Below, piece by piece: positions 7,556-13,648 of a stretch of 15,089 nt of DNA. Under the pieces are notes generated by a model. That model saw nothing but the letters and a program-made list of their open reading frames with translations. It made no database searches and was not told where the DNA came from. The position numbers and the translations under genes are program-made. The stretch comes from Gaiellasilicea sp031371615. Its GTDB lineage: Bacteria; Actinomycetota; Thermoleophilia; Gaiellales; Gaiellaceae. The DNA lies in assembly GCA_031371615.1 (NCBI GenBank), contig JANMJY010000104.1, positions 1-15,089 of the forward strand, in the 5' to 3' direction. Each line of letters opens with the position of its first letter. Positions within the stretch are counted from its first letter, which is position 1.

Positions 7556-8239
7556 GTGGCCGACCCGCTCGTCAAGGAGTCCCAGAAGCTCTACCGGCTT
7601 CCGCTGGCGGAGTTCACGGCCGCGCGCAACGCGCGCGCAAAGACGCTGAAGCAGGACGATCCGGAGCTCGCCGCCGCGGTGGCCGGCCTGCCGAAGCCCA
7701 GCGTCGCAGCCGCCGCGCTGAACGACCTCGCCCGCGACGACCCGTCGGAGGTGCGGGCGCTGATCCAGTCCGGGAAGCGGCTGCGGCAGGCCCAGGAAGC
7801 GGCCGTCTCCGGCAAGAAGGGCGCCGACCTAAACGCGGCCGTCCAGGAGCACCGTGCCGCGCTCGACCGCATCCAGCGCGACCTGCGCCGGCGCAAGCTG
7901 AGCGGCCCCACGGTCGAGAAGGCGATGCAGACCTTGCGCGTCACCTCGGTCGATCCCGAGCTGCAGCCCCTGCTCGAGCGCGGGATCCTGCACGAGGATC
8001 TGACCGCGTCCGGCTTCGGGCTCGATCCCGACCTGGTGCCGGTTGTGAAGGGCATTCCGAAGGCCGTACCGAAGCCGAAGCCCGATCCGAAGCCCGATCC
8101 GAGGCTCCGCGCGAAGCTGAAGTCCGCGGAGGCCGAGCTCGCGAAGGCGAAACGGCGGGCCGCGGCGGCGCTGAGCGCCCTCGAGCGCGCGAAGCAGGAG
8201 GTCGAGCAAGCCCGGCGAGCCGTGGACGAGGCCGGCTGA
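7556..8239 (+). CDS. Coiled-coil protein of an uncharacterised, mostly actinobacterial family
   Basis: A 227-residue cytoplasmic protein with no known catalytic motif. The N-terminus (YRLPLAEFTAARNARAK, then PKPSVAAAALNDLAR) matches a recurring family pattern in high-GC Gram-positives, of the form LP-EFTAAR ... KP-VAAW-VN-LAR; this is from memory and unchecked. Residues 60-125 are strongly helical and charged. A Lys/Pro/Asp linker at about 168-182 (PKPKPDPKPDP) separates this from a C-terminal coiled coil (184-226) of Ala/Glu/Lys heptads. The GTG start is three bases after the beta-helix stop and has AGAGAGG at 7542-7548, seven bases upstream. Its stop is three bases from the convergent gene. 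The sequence is clearly coding; the function is unknown. Confidence 0.8.
   Translation: MADPLVKESQKLYRLPLAEFTAARNARAKTLKQDDPELAAAVAGLPKPSVAAAALNDLARDDPSEVRALIQSGKRLRQAQEAAVSGKKGADLNAAVQEHRAALDRIQRDLRRRKLSGPTVEKAMQTLRVTSVDPELQPLLERGILHEDLTASGFGLDPDLVPVVKGIPKAVPKPKPDPKPDPRLRAKLKSAEAELAKAKRRAAAALSALERAKQEVEQARRAVDEAG
8077..8100 (+). repeat. Two-copy 12-base in-frame tandem repeat
   Basis: GAAGCCCGATCC occurs twice back to back (8077-8088 and 8089-8100) and encodes a repeated Lys-Pro-Asp-Pro unit in the linker of the coiled-coil protein. The repeat length is a multiple of three, so gain or loss of a unit would only change linker length. Confidence 0.8.
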
Positions 8240-8242
8240 GCT

Positions 8243-9058
8243 CTAGCTGCGCGACTCGAACGCGGCCTTCAGAGCCTCGGCCGAGGCGCCGCGGGACGTA
8301 TACGTCGACGTGCCGTCGGCAAGCAGCTCGCGCACGCCCTCGAGCAGCGCTCCGTACGCCGCGTTGGCCAGCGAGCCTCCCGTCGAGACCCGACGCACGC
8401 CGACGGTCGCCAGCTCGGCGACGGTCGGCCCGGTTCGCAGCGCGAGGACGATCATGGGAATTCCGACCGCCTTGACGACAGCAGCGATCTGATCGAGGTC
8501 GTGGAGGCCGGGCGCGTAGACCGCGTCCGCCCCGGCGTCGCGGTAGGCGATCAGGCGCGCGATCGTGTCGTCGAGGTCGTCGACGCCGCGGATGTGGTTC
8601 TCGGCCCGGCCGGTGAGCACCATCGGCTCGGCCAGGCCGTGGGCGGCCTGCGCCGCAACGGCCACACGCTCCGCAGCGGCCTCCACGTGGTCGATGCGAC
8701 CGGTAGCCGGGTCGTAGTCCTCGATCGAGAACCCCGCCGCGCCGGCGTCGGCAAGGAGGGCAACCGTCTCGGCCACACCGCCGGGATCGTCCGGGTAGCA
8801 GCGCTCGCTGTCGACGTTGAGCGGCAGCGGCGTAGCCTCCGCCAGGAGCGACACGTGCGCGACGAGCTCGTCGCGAGACACGGCCTGATCCAGCTTGCCG
8901 AGCGACCAGGCGAGCCCCGCGCTCGTCGTCGCGAGCGCCTCGAAGCCGAGCGAGGCGAGCAGCCGAGCGGAGCCCACGTCCCACGGGTTCGGCATCACGA
9001 ACAATTGCTTCTGGGCGTGCAGGTCGCGAAAGCGGGCACGACGATCGGCGACGGTCAC
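8243..9058 (-). CDS. Isocitrate lyase/phosphoenolpyruvate mutase family enzyme
   Basis: A 271-residue member of the ICL/PEP mutase superfamily, which makes or breaks C-C or P-C bonds of 2-oxo acids (2-methylisocitrate lyase, oxaloacetate decarboxylase, PEP mutase and others). Visible motifs are MPNPWDVGSARLL (22-34), TTSAG (44-48), the metal-ligand region NVDSERCY (Asp83, Glu85), SIEDYDP with Glu113, LTGRAEN (148-154), GADAVYAPGL and GVRRVSTGG. The KKCGH motif of true isocitrate and methylisocitrate lyases is absent, so lyase activity on isocitrate is unlikely. The GTG at 9058 overlaps the SDR stop (GTGA). The frame stays open further upstream, but that part is a shadow of the SDR gene, not a fusion. 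It is third in an ilvD-SDR-ICL-like operon, suggesting a late step yielding or consuming pyruvate-type acids. Confidence 0.85.
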   Translation of the reverse strand: MTVADRRARFRDLHAQKQLFVMPNPWDVGSARLLASLGFEALATTSAGLAWSLGKLDQAVSRDELVAHVSLLAEATPLPLNVDSERCYPDDPGGVAETVALLADAGAAGFSIEDYDPATGRIDHVEAAAERVAVAAQAAHGLAEPMVLTGRAENHIRGVDDLDDTIARLIAYRDAGADAVYAPGLHDLDQIAAVVKAVGIPMIVLALRTGPTVAELATVGVRRVSTGGSLANAAYGALLEGVRELLADGTSTYTSRGASAEALKAAFESRS

Positions 9059-9837
9059 GCTTCCGCGCCCTGCTCCCGCTGCGCGGCGGCATCGACGTAC
9101 GTGGCCGGGAAGTTGCCCGCCGTCGTCCAGCCGCCGTCCACGTAGAGCAGCTGACCCGTCACGAACGCGGACTCGTCCGAGGCGAAGAAGACCGTCGGGC
9201 CGACCATGTCCTCCGGCTCCGCGATCCGGCCCAGGGGGATCAGCGGCGCCCACTTCTCCGCGTAGTCGGGATCGTCGACGAGGTTGCGCTCCACGTTCGT
9301 CGCCCCCGGTGCAAACGAGTTGACACGGATCCCATCCGGCGCGAGCTCCACGGCGAGCTGGATCGTCAGCGCGTTGATGCCGCCCTTGCTCGCCGCGTAC
9401 GGCGTCATGTTCTTCATCCCGCGCGCGGCGACGACCGTCGATACGTTGACGATCGAACCACCGCCGGAGCCCCGCATCAGCCGCGCCGCCTCCACCGAGC
9501 AGAAGAAGGTGCCCTTGAGGTTGGTGTCGATCACCCGGTTCCACGTCTCCTCGCTCGGCTCGAGCACGTTCGTCCACCCGACGATCCCGGCGCAGTTGAC
9601 GAGCACGTCGAGCCGGTCGAGCCGGGAGAACATGTCCCGGATCCCGGCTGGGTCGGAGACGTCGCATGCCAGCGCGAGGCCCCGGCGTTCGGCGGGCAAC
9701 TCGGCGAGCACTGCGGCCGGCTCCTCGAGATCGTTCACGTGAACCAGCGCGCCCTCGGCGGCGAGGCCGAGGGCGAGCACACGGCCGATTCCGCTCGCTG
9801 CGCCCGTGACGAGCGCGACCTTTCCGTCGAGCCTCAT
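9055..9837 (-). CDS. Short-chain dehydrogenase/reductase (classical SDR)
   Basis: A 260-residue NAD(P)-dependent oxidoreductase with a Rossmann fold. The cofactor motif TGAASGIG is at 11-18. An acidic residue after strand 2 (Asp36 in VHVNDLEE) points to NAD over NADP. The family NNAG motif appears as NCAG (81-84). The catalytic residues are Asn106, Ser133, Tyr147 and Lys151 (YAASK). The C-terminal GQLLYVDGGW motif is typical. The ATG overlaps the dehydratase stop (ATGA), so it is coupled to the IlvD-type gene, and its own stop overlaps the ICL-family gene. SDRs in such clusters oxidise the sugar or a 2-keto-3-deoxy sugar acid. The exact substrate cannot be read from sequence. Confidence 0.9.
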   Translation of the reverse strand: MRLDGKVALVTGAASGIGRVLALGLAAEGALVHVNDLEEPAAVLAELPAERRGLALACDVSDPAGIRDMFSRLDRLDVLVNCAGIVGWTNVLEPSEETWNRVIDTNLKGTFFCSVEAARLMRGSGGGSIVNVSTVVAARGMKNMTPYAASKGGINALTIQLAVELAPDGIRVNSFAPGATNVERNLVDDPDYAEKWAPLIPLGRIAEPEDMVGPTVFFASDESAFVTGQLLYVDGGWTTAGNFPATYVDAAAQREQGAEA

Positions 9838-11492
9838 TGGGTCACCGCCCCGCGCGACGCAGACGAGACGCTGCCCGCGTACTTCGCGAGCACGCCGCGG
9901 GTGACGCGCGGCGTCGGCGGGCGCCAGTCGGCGAGGCGCGCGGCGATCTCCTCGCTCGTCAACGCGACGTCGAGCCGCCGCGTGTCGACGTCGATCGTGA
10001 TCTCATCACCGTCGCGCACGATGGCGATCGGCCCGCCGCGGACGGCCTCCGGCGAGACATGCCCGATCATCAAACCGCGGGTCGCGCCGCTGAACCGGCC
10101 GTCGGTTACGAGCGTGACCGAGTCGCCGAGCCCGCGACCGACGATCGCCGACGTGATCGAGAGCATCTCGGGCATGCCCGGCGCTCCGGCGGGGCCCTCG
10201 TTGCGCAGGACGACCACCTCCCCGGGCTGGACGACCCCGTCGTACACCGCAGCCTTGCACGCGGCCTCCGAGTCGAAGACGCGCGCCGGCCCGGTGTGCA
10301 CCGGTCGCTCGTGCCCGGCGAGCTTCACCACCGCGCCGTCGGGAGCGAGATTGCCGCGCAGGACGCGGAGCGCGCCGCCCGGCTTGAACGGTTTGTCGAT
10401 CGGCGCGACGACCTCGCCGTCCGGGTCGGGGGCCGCGGCCGCGTGCTGGGCGAGCGTCCGGCCGTCGACGGTAGCCGCGTCGCCGTGCAGATGGCCGAGC
10501 AGCTGCTTCATCACCGCAGCCGTGCCGCCGACGCGGTGGAGGTCGCCGGCGACGTAGCGCCCGCCCGGCGTCAGGCTCGTGACGACCGGCGTCGCCGCCG
10601 AGAGCCGGTCGAAGTCTTCGAGCTGCAGCTCGACACCGGCCTCGTCGGCGATCGCGAGCAGGTGGAGGACGCCGTTCGTCGAGCCGCCGGTGCCGGTGAC
10701 GCCGACGATCGCGTTCTCGAGCGCCGCGCGCGTGACGAGGCTGCGGGGTCGGACGTCGCGCTCGATCACGTCGAGGACGAGCCGGCCGGCGGCCTCGGCC
10801 GCGTCCGCCTTCGCAGGATCCATCGCGGTGATGCTGCCGAGCCCGATCGGGCCGAGCCCGAGGAAGTCGACGGCGACCGCCATCGTGTTCGCGGTGAAGT
10901 GCCCGGTACAGGCGCCGAACCCGGGGCACGCGTTGCGCTCGATCCCGTCGAGCTCCTCGTCCGAGATGACGCCGCCCTCGTGCGCTCCCACGGCTTCCCA
11001 GACGTCCTGGATCGTCACGGCCGAACCGTGGTACGGGCCCGCGGCCATCGCCCCGGAGTAGAGGACGAGTCCGGGCACGTCCAGACGCAGCATCGCCATC
11101 ACCGCTCCGGGCGCCGTCTTGTCGCAGCCGACGAGGCAGACGAGGCCGTCGAAGGGCTGGCTGCGGCCGACGAGCTCGATCGAGTCCGCGATCACCTCCC
11201 GGCTCACGAGCGAGGCGCGCATGCCGGGCGTGCCCTGGGTCAGGTTGTCGGACACGGCGATCGTGTTGAACTCGAGCGGTGTCCCACCGGCCGCGCGCAC
11301 GCCGGTGGCGACGTGCTCGGCGAGGTCGCGCTGACCGAGGTTGCACGGCATCGTGCCCGTCCAGGTCGTCGCGATCCCCACCAGCGGGCGGCCCAGATCG
11401 TGCTCGTCGAGCCCCATCGCGCGAAGGTGCGCGCGGGCACCGGCGCGCCGCGGATTCGTAGCGAGATCATCGTTCGCGAGCGGGCGCTCCAC
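9834..11492 (-). CDS. ilvD: IlvD/Edd family dehydratase (dihydroxy-acid or sugar-acid dehydratase)
   Basis: A 552-residue Fe-S dehydratase that removes water from 2,3-dihydroxy acids or aldonic acids to give 2-oxo acids. Cluster cysteines are Cys50 (PCNLGQRDL), Cys123 (GCDKTAPG) and Cys195 (PGFGACTGHFTANTM). Metal-site residues Asp124 and Lys125 are present, and TDGRFSGATRG (473-483) carries the conserved Ser. Most IlvD proteins have Gly-Gly after the third Cys; here it is Thr-Gly. No other branched-chain amino acid gene is nearby, and the next two coupled genes encode an SDR and an ICL/PEP mutase family enzyme. A catabolic sugar-acid role is therefore at least as likely as valine/isoleucine synthesis, and the symbol denotes the family only. 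The GTG start at 11492 has TAGGAT six bases upstream (leaderless). Confidence 0.88.
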   Translation of the reverse strand: MERPLANDDLATNPRRAGARAHLRAMGLDEHDLGRPLVGIATTWTGTMPCNLGQRDLAEHVATGVRAAGGTPLEFNTIAVSDNLTQGTPGMRASLVSREVIADSIELVGRSQPFDGLVCLVGCDKTAPGAVMAMLRLDVPGLVLYSGAMAAGPYHGSAVTIQDVWEAVGAHEGGVISDEELDGIERNACPGFGACTGHFTANTMAVAVDFLGLGPIGLGSITAMDPAKADAAEAAGRLVLDVIERDVRPRSLVTRAALENAIVGVTGTGGSTNGVLHLLAIADEAGVELQLEDFDRLSAATPVVTSLTPGGRYVAGDLHRVGGTAAVMKQLLGHLHGDAATVDGRTLAQHAAAAPDPDGEVVAPIDKPFKPGGALRVLRGNLAPDGAVVKLAGHERPVHTGPARVFDSEAACKAAVYDGVVQPGEVVVLRNEGPAGAPGMPEMLSITSAIVGRGLGDSVTLVTDGRFSGATRGLMIGHVSPEAVRGGPIAIVRDGDEITIDVDTRRLDVALTSEEIAARLADWRPPTPRVTRGVLAKYAGSVSSASRGAVTQ

Positions 11493-11516
11493 GCGACGAT
11501 CCTATTCGCGTACAGT
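11488..11516 (+). promoter_or_regulatory. Probable leaderless promoter of the FAH-family gene (-10 TACAGT)
   Basis: TACAGT at 11511-11516 fits TAnnnT and ends six bases before the ATG at 11523. TCCACG at 11488-11493, with a 17-base spacer, is a weak -35 candidate (three of six matches) overlapping the divergent start codon. Together with the minus-strand -10, this forms a back-to-back promoter in a 30-base gap. Confidence 0.5.
11499..11504 (-). promoter_or_regulatory. Probable leaderless -10 (TAGGAT) for the IlvD-type operon
   Basis: Read on the minus strand, TAGGAT fits TAnnnT and ends six bases before the GTG start at 11492. No ribosome binding site lies in between. A clear -35 is not visible; the expected position falls inside the start of the divergent FAH-family gene. 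Confidence 0.5.
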
Positions 11517-11522
11517 CGCGCG

Positions 11523-12164
11523 ATGATCGAACTACCCCAGAAGATCGTCTGCGTCGGCCTCAACTACCGCGATCACGCCGAGGAGCAGGGCGTCGAGCTC
11601 CCGGAGCGCCCGTTGCTGTTCGCGAAGTGGCCGAACACGTTGATCGCCTCGGGCGACCCGATCCGCATCCCGGCGATCTGCAAGAACCCGGACTACGAGG
11701 CCGAGCTCGGCGTCGTCATCGGCCGTCGCGCGAGCGGAGTCGCGGTCGACGACGCGCTGGACTTCGTGCGCGGCTACGTCGTCGCGAACGACGTCTCGGG
11801 GCGCGACCTCCAGTTCTCGGACGGTCAGTGGGTGCGCGGAAAGTCGCTCGACACCTTCCTGCCGGTGAGCAAGCTCGTGCCGGCGAGCGAGGTGACCGAC
11901 CCGCAGGCGCTGCCGATCCGCGCGATTCTGAACGGCGAGACGATGCAGGACTCGAACACGTCGAATCAGATCTTCGGCGTCGCCGAGGTGGTCGCGTTCA
12001 TCTCGCAGGCGATCACGCTCGAGCCGGGTGACCTGATCATCACCGGCACGCCTGCCGGCGTCGGCGCGTTCCGGAAGCCGCCGGTGTGGCTGCAACCCGG
12101 TGACGAGATCACGATCGAGATCGACGGCCTCGGCTCGATCACCAACCCCGTCACCGCCGCGTAA
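11523..12164 (+). CDS. FAH-family hydrolase/decarboxylase (FAHD1-like acylpyruvase)
   Basis: A 213-residue protein, the length of a minimal FAH domain. Metal ligands are Glu59 and Glu61 (DYEAELGVVIG) and Asp90 (NDVSGRD). The lid dyad His18 and Glu21 in NYRDHAEE matches the His-x-x-Glu of FAHD1-type acylpyruvases/oxaloacetate decarboxylases, and GTPAGVG (174-180) is conserved. The family hydrolyses or decarboxylates 2,4-diketo or 2-oxo acids. Examples are fumarylpyruvate hydrolase, 2,4-diketo-3-deoxy sugar acid hydrolase and oxaloacetate decarboxylase. The larger 2-keto-3-deoxy-pentonate dehydratases (XylX) are also FAH members, but this protein is much shorter. The in-frame extension upstream of 11523 is shadow of the ilvD-type gene. 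It is divergent from that gene and 18 bases before the ABM gene. Confidence 0.88.
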   Translation: MIELPQKIVCVGLNYRDHAEEQGVELPERPLLFAKWPNTLIASGDPIRIPAICKNPDYEAELGVVIGRRASGVAVDDALDFVRGYVVANDVSGRDLQFSDGQWVRGKSLDTFLPVSKLVPASEVTDPQALPIRAILNGETMQDSNTSNQIFGVAEVVAFISQAITLEPGDLIITGTPAGVGAFRKPPVWLQPGDEITIEIDGLGSITNPVTAA

Positions 12165-12170
12165 CCCACC

Positions 12171-12178
12171 GAGAGGAG
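12171..12178 (+). promoter_or_regulatory. Ribosome binding site of the ABM-domain gene (GAGAGGAG)
   Basis: A strong purine-rich Shine-Dalgarno sequence ends four bases before the ATG at 12183, in the 18-base gap after the FAH-family gene. It fixes the ABM start and shows that internal operon genes use leadered initiation, unlike the promoter-proximal genes. Confidence 0.75.
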
Positions 12179-12182
12179 CTGC

Positions 12183-12476
12183 ATGTCATTCGTGCTCGTG
12201 GTGCGCATGAAGGTCGCCGAGGGAAACGAGGCGCGGGCCGCAGAGCTGATCCCCGAGCTGGCGAAGGCGAGCCGGGAGGAGCCGGGCTGCGAGCTCTACA
12301 TCCCATGCCTCGACCCCGAGGACGAGCGCTCCTACCTCTTCTACGAGCAGTACACGGACAAGGCGGCCTTCGAGGAGCACGGCGCAAGCGAGCACTTCCA
12401 GCGTCTCGCGGCGGGTGAGCTGTTCGGCCTGACGGAGTCGCGCGAGCGCACGTTCTACGACACCGTCGTGGATTGA
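12183..12476 (+). CDS. ABM-domain protein (antibiotic biosynthesis monooxygenase fold, YgiN-like)
   Basis: A 97-residue protein with the ferredoxin-like ABM fold. It has an N-terminal strand (FVLVVRMKV), a helix rich in Ala/Glu, the hallmark REEPGCELYI at 31-40, a YLFYEQYTD strand at 51-59, and the helix AAFEEHGASEHF at 61-72 with His66 and His71. Members include quinol monooxygenases, LsrG-like isomerases and many of unknown activity, usually acting as dimers. It is 18 bases after the FAH-family gene and overlaps the transporter start (TTGA), so it belongs to the same catabolic operon. Its role there may be oxygenation, isomerisation or detoxification; the sequence does not decide. Confidence 0.85.
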   Translation: MSFVLVVRMKVAEGNEARAAELIPELAKASREEPGCELYIPCLDPEDERSYLFYEQYTDKAAFEEHGASEHFQRLAAGELFGLTESRERTFYDTVVD

Positions 12477-13648
12477 GGCGGGGCGCACTTCTCGCAGCGC
12501 TCTTCCTCGGGGCCCTCGCGCTGCGGCCGCAGCTCGTCGGGATCGGTCCGCTGATCCCGGCCATCCAGCTCGATCTCAAGACCTCGCACGCGGTCGCCGG
12601 CCTGCTCGGGACGATTCCCGTCCTCTGCATGGGCCTGTTCGCGCCTCCGGCTGCGTTCCTCTCCCGGCGGCTCGGCTCGCGGCACGCCCTCGCGGCGGCG
12701 CTCGCGCTGGTCGGCGTCTTCGGGGTCGCGCGGGCAGTCGCTCCCGGAGTGGCGTTGCTGATCCTGCTGACGATCCCGGTCGGCGTCGGCATGGGCCTCG
12801 GCAACGCGCTGATGCCCGTCGGCGTCAAGGAGCGGTTCGCCGACCGTCCTGTGTTCGCGACGGGCGTCTATGCGGCCGGGATCAACGTCGGCGCCACCGT
12901 CTCTTCGGCGAGCGCCGTCCCGCTCGAGCACACGCTCGGGGACTGGCGCGACCCGCTGCTCGTCTTCTCCGCGGTGACAGTCGGGCTGTTCGTCCTCTGG
13001 CTCGTGCTCACTCGCGTCGAGCGCGGCGGACACGTGGCTGCCTCCACGCCGCGGCCGCTCGCACTTCCCTGGCGCAGCTCGCTCGGCTGGCGGCTCGTCG
13101 GCGCGTTCTTCTTCATGTCCGCGACGTACTACGGCCTCAACGCGTGGCTGCCGGACGTCTACGTCGAGCGCGGCTGGAGCGAGGGAAAAGCCGGCGCGCT
13201 GCTCGCCGTGCTGAACGGGACGCAGATCGTCGCGGGGCTAGCCGTCGCCTGGCTCGCCGACCACATGTGGTCGCGGCGCGCGTGGATGACGGGCTGCTCC
13301 GGCCTGGGCTTTCTGTCAATGCTCGGCGTCGTGCTGCTCCCGGGCGGCGGCTTCCTCTGGGCGTTCCTGCTCGGAGCGACGATCGGCCCGCTGTTCTCGC
13401 TGACGATGGCGCTGCCGCTCGACATCGGGCACGGCCCGGCCGAGGTGGCGGCCTACACCGGCCTGATGCTCGGCGCCGGCTACTCGCTGTCGGCGATGTC
13501 GCCGTTCGCGCTCGGCGCGATCCGGGACGCCAGCAGCGGCTACGGCGTCGTGCTCTGGGTGCTCGTCGGCCTGACCGCAGCGCTCTTCACAGTCGACTCC
13601 TCGCTCACGTCGGCCAGGCTGTTAGCCGGACGTCACGGGTCGATATAG
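12473..13648 (+). CDS. MFS transporter, CynX/NimT type
   Basis: A 391-residue integral membrane protein with about 12 hydrophobic segments. The first helix (4-16) leads into LRPQLVGIGPLIPAI at 17-31, the pattern typical of the CynX/NimT group (cyanate and 2-nitroimidazole transporters). IPVLCMGLFAPPAAFLSRRLGSR follows at about 48-70. A cytoplasmic loop near residues 180-202 separates the two six-helix halves. The TTG at 12473 overlaps the ABM stop (TTGA). No better start lies nearby without cutting helix 1. As last gene of the FAH-ABM-MFS unit it probably imports the substrate of the pathway or exports a product. Its 3' end overlaps the convergent aldehyde dehydrogenase gene by 16 bases. Confidence 0.88.
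   Translation: MRRGALLAALFLGALALRPQLVGIGPLIPAIQLDLKTSHAVAGLLGTIPVLCMGLFAPPAAFLSRRLGSRHALAAALALVGVFGVARAVAPGVALLILLTIPVGVGMGLGNALMPVGVKERFADRPVFATGVYAAGINVGATVSSASAVPLEHTLGDWRDPLLVFSAVTVGLFVLWLVLTRVERGGHVAASTPRPLALPWRSSLGWRLVGAFFFMSATYYGLNAWLPDVYVERGWSEGKAGALLAVLNGTQIVAGLAVAWLADHMWSRRAWMTGCSGLGFLSMLGVVLLPGGGFLWAFLLGATIGPLFSLTMALPLDIGHGPAEVAAYTGLMLGAGYSLSAMSPFALGAIRDASSGYGVVLWVLVGLTAALFTVDSSLTSARLLAGRHGSI

Noticed and set aside
8243..9667. A 474-residue SDR/ICL-family fusion on the minus strand
   Set aside because: The upstream part of that open frame is an out-of-frame shadow of the SDR gene. The SDR has its own frame and stop at 9055, and the ICL-family start overlaps that stop.
9837..11522. 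A long plus-strand N-terminal extension of the FAH-family protein
   Set aside because: It is Arg/Asp/Val-rich low-complexity antisense of the IlvD-type gene. The FAH domain starts at the ATG at 11523, right after a promoter-like box.
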